Source: Miscanthus floridulus | Taxonomy: Eukaryota; Streptophyta; Magnoliopsida; Poales; Poaceae | Length of the DNA stretch: 64,000 nucleotides | Assembly: GCF_019320115.1 (NCBI RefSeq) | Contig: NC_089584.1 | Span: 74,431,533-74,495,532, forward strand | Direction: 5' to 3' | In this document: positions 1 through 10,636 of the stretch, in pieces | Numbering within the stretch: the first letter of the stretch is position 1 | How the letters are laid out: every line of letters begins with the position of its first letter | The notes under the pieces: generated by a model | What the model was told of the DNA's origin: nothing | Seen by the model: only the letters and a program-made list of their open reading frames with translations | Database searches by the model: none | Program-made: the position numbers and the translations under genes

Positions 1-1730
1 ATCACAAGCGATACATAGATAGGAGAATAAATGTTCTGCTTCCTATAGACTTACATAACAAAAATGAGGTAGATGTGCTCTGCTTCTTTAGATTGCCACT
101 CCTGCTTGCAAGGCAAATCTTCCTTCAGCTTGGTAGCCAGTGCACTATGGAATCCCTCTTCTTCCTCCCTTAGCCATTGTAGGAAAATCATTTAAAAGCA
201 CTCAGACACCGCAACCTGCACAAAGCAACATCATTAATAATATTTAACATACAAGTGCTTTAATTACCAAGGCAAAATTGTACTATATATAGAATCAAAA
301 CAACTCCCTACCTAAATAAAGAACAACATATGCAACTTTATTGCTCTCCTACTAACTCCATGAACAAGGGAACATAAGGAATATAGTGAGGTCCCTCTAG
401 ACGTAGCCTCTAGGTAGGTCTAGGATACCGCACGACCTAGGTAGGTAGGACAAGAACTTTTCTGAGGTTCTTTTCATATGCGATCAGTGCTCTATCCTCA
501 CCAACAAGGAAAATCAAATTCCATTCTAGGTGAACTACAATCACTCTGTAGTCCACATCACAAACATCATAACCAAATTCAATATTGTTTTGTCCAAATA
601 TCTCCAACATGGACACTGTATGCTTCAATGTCCATTTATCAGTACCATAGTCTTTTAGGATCTAGAATGAAAGCTGAGACTTCCTAAACATACTAGCAGT
701 ACATAAACACAACTGACCTGAGCTTCATGAATGGAGATTGCTTCACCATATGGCCTACAAATTTTCCTCTATGTCTTTCCCTACATATCAACAACATCTA
801 TCTAGGACAACTCCATCCAGTGCATAAAACCATTAAGAAACACACTTGTCGAATATGTGCATACAACACCCTCACCCCATTCAGATTCCTTAAAACATCC
901 TAAATGGGGAAGGGCAAGAAGGTCAAGGAGGGGTATTCACCGATGATGCTGATGAACTTGCGTTTGCCTTTCTAGCTGCGATAGAAGAATCCAGCGATAA
1001 TCTGGGGTAGCTCCTTATGGTACTCTAATTCAAAGATGAGACAGTTCTAGGAGCGACAAACACACTTGCAGCTGCACAAGGAGTGGGTGGTGAGGCATTA
1101 GAGGATGAGGATGAAGGCATGGTCTATGAGGACATCCACTTCATTCCTCTTGTTGGGGCCTCCTCCTCTATCTTGAGTTCCTGATAGGATCTGGTATAGT
1201 GGGGCCAGCAATGGAAGCTGTGGCACTGTCGCCTGAATTAGAGAAGGAGCATTTGTGGAGATTGGATTGTGAGCTCCTTAGTAAACAGATGGAAGCTTGC
1301 TTCTTACTAAGATTGGTGAAGAGGGGAAAATCCAAGAAGAGGGAAGTGCAAAAGCATTACCATTGCCTTTGGATCTGGCAGGATTGAGCTGGAGCAGCCA
1401 CAACGGTGATGAGTACTAGCCTAGTTACCATTGATCTATGTGGGCCTTTACCAGTGAGGCATACCGGCACGGGGTACTAGCTTATCGGTAGTGAGTGGTG
1501 ACTTGCACCCCACTGAGTAGGGGCAGTCGTGCAGTTCAGCACTAGGGAGCAAGGAGCGGTGACAAGGAACAAAAGCTATGGGCGAGGAGAAAGACATAGG
1601 GTGGGGACCGTGCTTTGTAAGCAACCGTTTCAAACACAGGAATGGAAATTGTGCACAACTTTATAAAAACACACGGGACTACATGCGCGGACTTGGAAAT
1701 TGATGAAAGTGCTAGTAGACCGTATGCAGG
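1..1730. other. Unassigned intergenic sequence
   Basis: I recognise no gene, RNA or element here. The reading frames are all short (about 70 codons or fewer) and match no family I know. The stretch around 900-1740 is less AT-rich than the rest and contains short coding-like frames, so it may be an old transposon or gene fragment, but nothing supports a specific call. Confidence 0.3.
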
Positions 1731-3190
1731 TGTTGACATTTCTTAGCATCACTCTTTACTAAGTTGTCATCCCTAGCATGATGCTAGAAATGCATTGTTA
1801 GTAATTATGGAGAACACTTGTAAATTTATATATATACTAAGTAATCCGCAAGCACACAAATAATGTACCATTGTAGCATTCCACCCGGGAGTATACCGAG
1901 TATCGTTATTTATATTTTATCCACAGGGAGGAGCTATGGAGTTGTGTTGGCATAAAGATATTGACAAATATATATATACTTATGATAAAATCACTCTCAT
2001 GCTATGGCAAGGGTAAGTTAAGGGATAAATATAAAATACGTGTAAGGTGTAATGGTATTCTAGAGATAGAAATAGAGACTCATAAAATGTAGTATGGCTA
2101 AGCAGGAGATTCATTAAGAGCTAAAGATTCCTAAGTCATTCATTATTTACTAAGTCTTGTACACCCAAGTATATACACTCTCATCTATAGTATAACTAAC
2201 TTTGGATCTATGCATAAGGAACATTACTAAGGAAGATCAAGAATAGAGCTTGTCTCCCTTCGCAACCGCATTCTACTTGCTCTACAAATAGGGAGTGGAC
2301 TACAAAGGACTCAATGAGAGTGTCACATCCACAATCTACCACATGACCTAGAGTGTAGAATGCATCCGTAGACAAACAATATCTAAGCACCATGCTTACA
2401 TAATGTTGACCACTTAACTCACTCAAGTATTGAGCTAAGAGCTTTGCGAACATATGCATAAATTCATCATCAATCATAACTATATCAAGCATATAACTAG
2501 AGCAAACTAGGAACTTAATAAATAGCAACATAATATTGAAGTAGCACAAAGTCATAAAATAAGAGATACAATGGCTATACCAGTCTCTAGATGGTAGATA
2601 CGGAATCCTGAGCAATAGTTCACACTCTCCTCGAACCTTGCTAGCTAGCCTATACTAGAAACTTGAAGAATTGGAGCTCTACTTTCTTCTCTCTAAAAAC
2701 CCTAATTTTGGTCTAATCTTGATTTATGGCAGTGTGCTCTAGAGGGGGGCAGAGGCTGATTATATAGGCTAGAGTGTCCAACATGAGCTCTTAGATCAAA
2801 CCGACTTGAATAAATGGCATAGATGCAATCCTTAAGGCAGTGGAGAACCGACGTAGCAATAAGGCTAACAAGTGGGACCCCCTAGAGGCCGAGCGGCCTC
2901 TAGGTGGGGCCGGGCGGCCCCACCTATCACCCTCTCATCCTCTGCTTCAGTGATGTGGCTTCTAGAGTCCTTTGGAACCTTCTAGAGTTGGTTTCACCAT
3001 GGATAAGCGTGATTTTATTTGATGTTTTGATCCCCGTGATGGTTTTCTGAAATAACCCTACTAAAAACACAGATTCACCAAAACTCATGCAAATTATATG
3101 TTTAAACCCCTAAGTCTATGTTGGTGATCATTTTCATGCATTATTTCAAGTTATATTGAAGTTTATAATGAATGAGAACTACCATCAGCA
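1731..3190 (-). repeat. Probable 3' LTR of a decayed Ty3/gypsy element (Athila-like?)
   Basis: On the minus strand the segment begins TGCTGATGG and ends CAACA, the TG...CA form of an LTR. A degenerate purine tract lies directly upstream in element orientation (plus-strand 3191-3205). The plus-strand text near 1830-1930 (ATCCGCAAGCACACAAATAA, then a stretch mentioning a CAGGGAGGAG) and the GC-rich GGCC/GGGCGGCCCC block near 2890-2925 are of a type I associate with long grass gypsy LTRs. No second LTR is visible, so the family and exact left end are uncertain. A 135-codon minus-strand frame at 2208-2615 lies inside it and is not considered a gene. Confidence 0.5.
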
Positions 3191-3955
3191 AACTCCTGCA
3201 AGCTTATCCTTTGCTAGTCCCTAAGCAAAGCTAAACTTATCAATAGATCAAGAGTTTAGGATCTTTGAGAACTTTCTAGCAACTCCTCAAAAGTACGCAC
3301 GCATTCAAACAAGAATCTCCTCTGGATTAGAACAAACTGATCTGTCTTTCAAACTTACCCATATTACCTTCAACTCTGGGGCTTGTAGCCTTCACTTGGA
3401 TCTTGAGCAATTGAAAGATAGAATGATTAAGTCAAGCACTATGTCTCAAGTTCTTTGTTCAACCAATATTCTAGAGTTTTTGCAAGTTTTCAAAATAAAA
3501 TTCAGAGATCCCATTGTATGATACTCTCAAATCTCTCAAAATATGTGGTATTTGTGGATCCTAACCAAGGCAATAGTAATGTTATGCCTTTCTTTTCCTA
3601 CAACTGACGCTTATGTGGAGCTCATAGGAATGGTGATAACATGAAATAGCATACTTGCAATACATATGTTGTAAAGTCAAACCTCGAATCCAAAGAGTCA
3701 TACAATCAAATCAAGATGTTCATGTGTGTGGAATGTATGGTGGCTAACCTAATTCTACTATGCTCCTTGAAAACATATCTCTCTTTTTATACTTAGAAAT
3801 ATTTGCAAGAAAACATGAGCTATCGTATTCATCTCATTTTTTAGGCGGGCATCTAAGTACCCATTGTTTTAAATATCTTGAACACTTGTCTATTTTTTCT
3901 CAACTCTTTTCTCTCTCTCTCTCTCTCTAATAAATAACTTTTGCATATCCCCATC
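3191..3955 (-). mobile_element. Internal non-coding remnant of the same gypsy element
   Basis: This sequence follows the LTR at 1731-3190. It opens with a decayed polypurine tract (read on minus) and continues as non-coding AT-rich sequence resembling the 3' untranslated zone of grass gypsy elements. It stops at the neighbouring Tat LTR at 3956. There is no coding potential. The rest of this element is absent, presumably lost when the Tat element inserted or by deletion. Confidence 0.4.
3911..3928. repeat. (CT)9 microsatellite
   Basis: A perfect CT dinucleotide run lies just outside the left end of the Tat LTR. Confidence 0.9.
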
Positions 3956-5692
3956 TATTGACGCAAAAGTGTGGCGATGCGCCTGACACACAGTAAGCCA
4001 GAATGATCTAAGTGAGGAAAACCCATAGATCTTGCTTGGCTTCACAATAGGACCAGTCGATCCTGAAAATCCTGAAATGCGTGCCAGTCAATTTGACCTA
4101 CAATTGATAAGGAGAGGAAGTTTTATCAGTAGCTTAGGGTGGAACATGCCGGTTTTGCCCAAATAGTTCCAAGTATGCTGCTTCAAGAGCAACCAAATAG
4201 GAGAATCGACTAAATAGTCGATACAAGGAGAAATCAACTGTTAAGGACTTTGATGTTCGTGGGTCATGATTGATTTATAATAACAAGTACAATGCACCCA
4301 GATATAAGTAACATCATCGGCTAGATGGATATAACTAGTGTAAAGCATTGAGCTGATAAGTTTAATGAGGAAAGATATAGCATATGAATAAATCAACTAT
4401 CTAGTACAAACGAATCTACAAATGCTCTGAATCTAATCTGTTACCACCAACAGTGAGGTTCAACCAGATCAATACAACTATGATAATTATAACAAATTAA
4501 AGCCAAAGAATCCATAAAACCATCTATATATTGATAGGTTTATAAAAAACATGCTATATGTGTGAAGGCACAGGCGAATCGGCTAAAATAGCCGATGCAT
4601 GCATAGCAAACAAACAAAGTACATATCTCGATCACGAACAAAAGCACTAATCAATAATCTCTAATCTAAAGTCTTACTAGGGTGGTTTGACCGGATCATT
4701 GCAGCTATGGTGTTATCATTAGATTAGATCTCATTAACTAGTGAGTTCATCCAAGATCGAAAACATGTCTTTGAATGCATACTATGCTTGATTGGAATAG
4801 AGGTAAAATAGCCGATCTAGCAGAATTAAGCCATCAAATATGAGATTCAAAGTGTGACCAAACTAGAAGACGACCAATTATAATGATATGATGATGATCT
4901 ATCTCTATCTCAATCAGATGATTTGTTATGATTAATGGAACATTAATTATAACAAGATCGATAACTAGTGAATCAACCAAGAACAGCTAGGAAATTCTTA
5001 CTAATCTTAGAAAATTCGATAACTTGTGATATTGTATTAAACAATGAGTTATTTAACACAAGATCGATAACTTTGATCTATATTATGATCTATAAGAGAT
5101 CAATCAGTTGATGTAGCCTTACGAATAATAATACAGATCGATAACTAACTTATACTATACTCATAAAAGATCAATCGGGTGATGCAGCTTTATAAGCATA
5201 ATATAAGTCGTGACAGTACTCACAGACAAGCCAGAAGTCGATCAGTCGATGCAGCCTTGCTTATTGAAGAACTCGTCGAGATCTACAGTACTCCTACTCC
5301 TAAGGGTTGGCGTGAAGCCAAAAAAAGTAATTGTATTGATTGGTTGTTCGTGTCTTTACAATAACCGGGGTCCAATATTTATACCCGGAACCTAAACATG
5401 AATCCTACTCAAATATGACTCATTACAATTCTTGGAACAAAAGAAAACATTCCTAACTTAAAAATAACTTGGACTCTAATCTTTTCCTTTTTGTAGAGTC
5501 CGACATATTTTTCCCCGATGCCATCCGTACGTAGTCCATTGACGTCGTCTACTGACGTCATCTATAAAATAGCTAATTCCAACACTGCATCAAAACCAGC
5601 CGATATTGATTCACATCTGATCGATTCCTTGATGATACAATCTTAGAAGCTTCGAGTTCCCACTTTCTTCTCCCTAGATTTTGGTGTAAACA
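3956..5692 (-). repeat. 3' LTR of the Tat element
   Basis: On minus it starts TGTTTACACCAAAATC directly after a purine tract containing a GGGGGG run. It ends near GCGTCAATA, close to the GCGTCAACA end expected for Tat LTRs, with one apparent substitution (TATTGACGC at 3956 on plus). Length is about 1.74 kb. The right boundary is firm. The left boundary is inferred, because the partner 5' LTR is not in the window for comparison. Confidence 0.7.
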
Positions 5693-5712
5693 CATGCCCC
5701 CCAATTTTGGGA
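5693..5712 (-). other. Polypurine tract of the Tat element
   Basis: Read on minus, an AAAATTGGGGGGCA tract lies immediately before the LTR start TGTTTACACC. This is the expected plus-strand priming site for reverse transcription and fixes the element orientation. Confidence 0.8.
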
Positions 5713-5812
5713 TAAAAATTTTTTATTCCAAAATTTCTATTTACCTGCTCACTGTGTCACAACTGTTTATTCTAAAATATTCGTGCAACTCCTGATTTCT
5801 TAGTCCAAATTT

Positions 5813-5820
5813 TATATAAT
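5813..5820 (+). promoter_or_regulatory. Candidate TATA box for the antisense PMD gene
   Basis: TATATAAT lies about 175 bp upstream of the PMD start codon at 5994, between the Tat polypurine tract and the antisense coding region. Its placement suits a Pol II promoter driving transcription opposite to the retroelement. This is a motif match only, in AT-rich sequence. Confidence 0.35.
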
Positions 5821-7585
5821 ACCCCAGCAGTATCATTTCCAACTCATTTAGCCTATTCGCTTTCCCCTGCTTTCTCGAGCAAGCCTCAACAACCAAAGCC
5901 GCTATCGCCAAGGCCTTAACCCTAGTAAATCCTCTGCTCTATCAAGTTGTTATTCAAGTAATCTTCCTCATATTTAGATCCATCTTGGATGCAATGGCGA
6001 CCAAGACCATGTCCCTAAGGCATGCTTTCAAGTTCCTATCTTCCAAATATTAGCCGTTACCCAGTATTTTCTTTCTTCTCAAATTTATTCTGTCTAGTTC
6101 CTAGGAAATAAGGAACAAAATCTTGATTCCATTAGCTGTTGTTCCCAATGTCTATTATCTTGGGCCTATGGGTGACCCTGATCCATCTGACTTTATCAGA
6201 CAAGAAACCAGTCGAATCCCCTTCAAACAATCTATAGTAGATTTGTCCTCCTGGAACACCGAAACTCCCTTTAGAAATTGACCCAAAATGCCTAAGGGAT
6301 GAAGAGATTGGTTTCATAGAGTATCGGAGGAAAATGCTGGAGATTGGGAGATTTATGACTTGAATCAATGCTTGACACTCTCACTAACTAGAATGAAGAA
6401 GAATGATTCACTTCTGATTTCTGCATCTTACTTCTAGTCCAACACCTTGAATGCTTTCATTTTTTGTCACGGCCTAATGACCATCACTTTGGTCGATGTT
6501 CATATGTTGACCGACTTTAGAATAATAGGATCAATGCAACCTTATGACTTCTTAAGTGCTAGATCCAAGAAATTAACCAAAATATCAGATTGCATAGGAT
6601 GTGCAAGCTACATTATGAACCATATTGGAGATGGGTCAACTGTGGCCAAAAAGGAACATGTAGCTTTCTTGAACATGTGGCTAGAAAGATTCATCTTTTG
6701 TGGATCATCTTGTGGTCTAACTTTCAATCATAAATACTTGGCAGAGCGTCTAGTAGCTGGCAATGAAATCCCTCTTAGAAAATACTTGCTAGGATCTGCT
6801 TATCATCTAATGCACCAGGTAGCTATCTAATTGCTAAAGAATGAACCAGTGCATACCATTAGTGGCCCTTGGTGGTTGATACAACTATAGCTGAACCTAT
6901 ATATGCACAAGATTGTAAAAAAAATTGGGTTTTCCTTCTTCTAACTTTGCTGAAGATTACAAAGGAAAAGAAGGAAGAACTTGACAGTACATGAATTATG
7001 GTGAGGCTGCATCAGCCATAACAATTGTTGTAGATGTAGGCCATCTCTTTAAAAAATTCTACAGAGGATTTGATGCAAACATCTTGACTTGGCTGCCTTA
7101 TGATGAAGATGAAGATAATGAATTAGTTCTACCAGTCAAATTTTGGTTTGAATTAGGCTACTTAGATGAAACAACTATAGTAATTTTCAGTTGCATCATC
7201 AAACCTAGTGTATTGCTAGCTAAATTTAGCCATGGCCGTGGCAAAATGGCTACCGGTTCTTTTCTTCTAGAAAATCTTCCAAATTATGAATTCTACAATC
7301 CTTGTTTTGGGGCCCATCAATTCGGCCTTGGTCAGCTGCCTCCTCAACTGTTCTTCCAGAACACACTAAAGCCATGAGAAGGTATCAGTGAAGTAATGGA
7401 AGCCTTCAGAGTCTTTCAACTAGGATCAGATCTTCCTTCCTTTTGCTTGCATGACTGGACAAAGAGTCACCTTCTCTTCCAACCTTCTTGACTCCTGGTA
7501 GCAAGAATGACACTCCCATCTCTTCTGTGGGTTAGTCCATCCTAACTGCATAGCTCTGGATGAAGATTTTGCTTCTGACAGTGAG

Positions 7586-7658
7586 GTAACTTACCATTCA
7601 TTTTTAGAAAAATTATTCAATAAATTCCCCTGCCAACTGTTCTAATAAACTTTTTTAG
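7586..7658 (+). other. Predicted intron 1 of the antisense PMD gene
   Basis: A 73-bp GT...TTTTTTAG segment. Splicing joins ...ASDSE to DTKFDD... in one frame, whereas read-through does not give a sensible continuation. It has a pyrimidine-rich 3' end, typical of a short plant intron. Confidence 0.6.
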
Positions 7659-7896
7659 GACACCAAATTTGATGACCCAAGCATGGACAAGAAGGGGCAT
7701 CCCATAGAATACTATCCACCATGTCTAGCCTCAAGAATGGGATCCACATCACCCATCCTAAAGAAGCTGATGAAGACTCTAGCTGCTCTAGCAATACTTA
7801 CATACCAGTCTTCCAAATGCAAGGTAGCTAGAGATATAACTCAAAAAACCACCACTAGGAAAAGACTCTGCAGAACCAAACCATCAGCCACTCAGG

Positions 7897-7958
7897 TAAA
7901 TCAACTGACCTCTTTTCTCACATTAATATTTAATGTCTGATCCAATCCTCTTTTGCAG
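7897..7958 (+). other. Predicted intron 2 of the antisense PMD gene
   Basis: A 62-bp GTAAAT...TTTTGCAG segment in phase 0. The frame upstream (ending SATQ) continues downstream as PSSIV. Confidence 0.55.
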
Positions 7959-8256
7959 CCATCAAGTATTGTATCCTAGTCTATTTTGGGTGCTAAACTA
8001 CTATCCTAGGCACTTGAATCAGTATCCACCAACCTCTCATCGGCTATTCCCCCTAAAGAGCCGATTGTAGTTGAAACAACTAATGTTTCTAACAAACTTT
8101 AGGTGACAGAAGATGAGCATCTCTATAATTCACATCCTGATGCTACCAAGGTAATATCCACGCAAGAACAAAAAATTGACCGTCCATCAGTCGAAGACAA
8201 CCCTATTAACGTTCACACCCAGGCTATCAATTCCCCAGTTCAACAAACAATCAATG

Positions 8257-8329
8257 GTAATAAAATCATATATTTATTTTATCCTTCCACAATAGACATG
8301 AATTGAAAAAATTTCCTTGATGTTGGTAG
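8257..8329 (+). other. Predicted intron 3 of the antisense PMD gene
   Basis: A 73-bp GTAATA...GGTAG segment. The splice restores one frame from the NSPVQQ exon to the TNVESSEL exon. An alternative AG at 8294-8295 does not. Confidence 0.5.
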
Positions 8330-8424
8330 ATACTAATGTTGAAAGTTCAGAGCTAATTCAACTAGATACCATTGGTGCATCATCAGTTGTTCCTTCTCTT
8401 CAACTAGAGCCTCCTCCAGAAAAG

Positions 8425-8498
8425 GTACTATGTTTACCATTTATCTTGTTATCAACTGATTTGATCCTACTACTAAGATTTCCTTTGCTCATATATAG
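8425..8498 (+). other. Predicted intron 4 of the antisense PMD gene
   Basis: A 74-bp GTACTA...TATATAG segment. Joining here keeps the frame from LEPPPEK into the coiled-coil exon (TLNSSALSY). The competing CAG at 8512-8514 would shift the frame. Confidence 0.55.
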
Positions 8499-9188
8499 AC
8501 ACTTAATTCTTCAGCTCTGAGCTATTCCTTCAACTTTGAAGAATACATAGACAAAGGTGAGATTAGCTCATCAGCCACCTCCCTCCAAGAGACTTTATCA
8601 GAAGAGACTAGAAATCAGCTAAGGGATATATTGCTAATGCTTGAGAAGGATATAACCGATTTGGTCTAGGATGCAGATTCAGTCAGAAAAACTTTCCTAG
8701 CCATTAAGGGTAACTTTCCTTCAAATCTTGCTGAAGCTCTAACACCTTTGTCCAACATTGAGGATCAAACTCCAAGAGTGAAAAGGGCTTAGAGAAACTT
8801 AGCTGATTGAGAAGCTTTATTATCCAAGAAGAATTCCAACAAACAAGAGGCCAAAGAGCTAGCATAGCTAATCGATAACTTGAAGAACTCCTCCCTCAGG
8901 ATCAAACCAGAGCTAAACCAACTAAAAGCCAAGCGAGCAGAACTCAAGAAAGAACTAGAGAATGTGTAGGCTACCATTGATCATCATGAGTCCAACCTAG
9001 CTCAAATACCTGATGTCATCAAGCAAAAGAAATAAGAGATGCTGACCAAGGTCAAAGAAGGCAAGGTCATTTGCAGCAGCCTTGAGAACATTCCTGGATT
9101 AACCAAAGAAGACAAACAACAAATCACAAAAATCGATGCTATCTAGCTAAAAGTATTGAAAGTACTCTAGGATGTTCTAAACTTGTAA

Positions 9189-9489
9189 TCTGCATGCCAA
9201 CATTTGTAATATATATCTTGTGTGGAACCAATGACAACCATATTTTCTGCTGATCTATTGTATCTCTTATCTTGGCTAGAGAGACAATTTGATAATAGTC
9301 GATTCTAGACCTCTGACCTTAATCTAATTAAGTCTGAAAACACAGCCTCTACTAAGAAAACTCCTCAATCTTCCATCCTCAGTTATCAATGCCGCATTTT
9401 CTTCGGCATTATTGGGGCGACGCTTCGCCTTCTATTAATTACGGTTGCCTTTTGCATGTACCGAGATATCTACTACCTCGCTTTGTGAC
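9189..9489. other. Spacer between the two antisense genes
   Basis: AT-rich, with no frame of note. It would hold the PMD 3' untranslated region and the promoter of the second antisense gene. Confidence 0.4.
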
Positions 9490-9497
9490 TATAAATA
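9490..9497 (+). promoter_or_regulatory. Candidate TATA box of the second antisense gene
   Basis: TATAAATA sits in the context GACTATAAATACC, about 110-120 bp upstream of the first coding-like codons near 9605-9613. It is followed by a C/A-rich leader, as in plant promoters. It is one of the better TATA matches in the window outside the LTRs. Confidence 0.5.
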
Positions 9498-9600
9498 CCA
9501 GCCAAGGGCTCCATCCTCAAACACATCTACACTTGCAACTATTTCTATTTTCTCCACCTTCACAAACCCTACAGCAGTTCCCTCCTCCTTCCACGATCTA

Positions 9601-10441
9601 AACCAGCACCCAATGGTAGGAGAGGATCACCACGTCAAGCACGCAGTGGAAGATCTCCTAGAGGAGGATGTCCTAGTCGGCCAGTGACTCCACCGCATGA
9701 GGTAAGACTGAACACTCCCATCCATAGCAAGAATCATCCACTAATGCATCTACAGGTTCATCCTCAATGATAGACTTCCTACTTCTCTAGGGGCCAGCGA
9801 GCTTTCTGCCGCTGCGTCTGTTGCTGCCATGCCAGATTCGTCGTCGGACTCCTCCGACTCCTATAATGGCAATGATACCCGATATTTCCTCTGGGAGTGG
9901 AGGGCGGCCTAGGACCATTACTTTGAGACAACTTGGGAGAATGGTCAGCTTGAGAACTATCACGGGGCCTCTCAAGTCGTCCTCCTTGCCCCTAAGGAAG
10001 AGGCCAGCGCTGCTCGAGCACGGTTGGCCAAGTCCGATGCCATGGTGGTGGGTAAGATGAACTCCAAGAAAACCCTTATTTCAATTTCCACTATCCTAGT
10101 CTTGATAGCCCTTCTATTTCTGTGATTACTAGCCCTGACAGTGTAGTTGGAGAACCTCCAACTGGCGGTGAATGCAACTACGACGGCCATCAATGCCCGG
10201 GGCCCTCTCCTCAACAACCGCCTGCATGATGTCCCGATGCATGTCTAGGAGATCGCCCTTCATGGCATTCACCGTGGTGTAAGTCTAGATCGAGCATGAT
10301 TTCTGCACCATGGAGCCGAGCTTCCTAATGGCCGATGACCCTGACATGCATGAGGATTTGATCAAGGACTTCGATGACATGGCGAAGGCCATCGTGGACA
10401 TCATATCTACCCAGGATGTGATAAATAATGTCTTTGATTAG
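9601..10441 (+). pseudogene. Second antisense gene of the Tat element, unknown family
   Basis: The function is unknown. It encodes an acidic/serine-rich segment (PDSSSDSSDS, near 9830), then an aromatic block (TRYFLWEWRAA, DHYFETTWENG), a stretch ending SDAMVV, and after an intron LENLQLAVNA...IALHGIHRG and a C-terminal acidic region to the TAG at 10439-10441. Similar proteins, as I recall, accompany grass gypsy elements as uncharacterised products. A 90-bp intron at 10052-10141 (GTAAG...CTGACAG) restores frame. A possible first intron is 9701-9753. Frames disagree near 9780 and 10280, and in-frame TAGs sit at about 9911, 10143 and 10249, so it is broken. The start is uncertain: an ATG at 9613 opens a short frame, but another frame looks more coding-like. 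AATAAA at 10466-10471 may be its poly(A) signal. Confidence 0.55.
10052..10141 (+). other. Predicted intron in the second antisense gene
   Basis: A 90-bp GTAAGATG...CCTGACAG segment in phase 1. Splicing puts the SDAMVV exon in frame with LENLQLAVNA through one TAG that probably replaced CAG. Confidence 0.6.
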
Positions 10442-10465
10442 TTTGTACTTAAGGGCAAACTGATC

Positions 10466-10471
10466 AATAAA
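10466..10471 (+). terminator. Candidate poly(A) signal AATAAA
   Basis: AATAAA lies 25 bp beyond the stop of the second antisense gene. This is a motif match only, in AT-rich sequence. Confidence 0.25.
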
Positions 10472-10636
10472 CAAAACTTCTATTTTTTTGAATCTATCTC
10501 TATGAATGCACCATGTTTTTTGCTCTATAGGCGATACATATTGTATCGACTTTCACCCCTTTGGGTTAATTTTTGAACTCAAGGCAATACCCTTCTAGTG
10601 TCGGCTATTAGAGCTGATGACTGAATAAATTGTCTA

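Larger units (their letters stand above)
5994..9188 (+). pseudogene. Plant mobile domain (PMD) gene carried antisense in the Tat element
   Basis: The protein family is the plant mobile domain (aminotransferase-like, MAIN/MAIL-related), a DNA- or chromatin-associated family often found in transposons. The PMD core spans about 6130-7480, with matches such as LADVHML-type (here LVDVHMLTDF), FLNMWLERFIFCG and the later NYGEAASA and GQLPPQLFF blocks. The C-terminal part at 8525-9188 is a Lys/Glu-rich coiled coil. Four GT-AG introns are inferred at 7586-7658, 7897-7958, 8257-8329 and 8425-8498. Removing each keeps the reading frame across the junction. The gene is dead: in-frame stops include TAG (about 6050, 6105, 6437, 7970 and several in the coiled coil), TGA and TAA. 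Start 5994 opens a frame that reads into the PMD. Antisense PMD genes in gypsy elements are, to my knowledge, a described phenomenon. Confidence 0.8.

Noticed and set aside
2208..2615. A 135-codon minus-strand frame
   Set aside because: It lies within a probable LTR. It is Cys/Tyr/Leu-rich without a domain, and no promoter or neighbouring gene supports it.
5994..9188. PMD sequence as a functional host gene
   Set aside because: It is embedded between the end of integrase and the polypurine tract of the Tat element and has many in-frame stops, so it is element cargo and inactive here.
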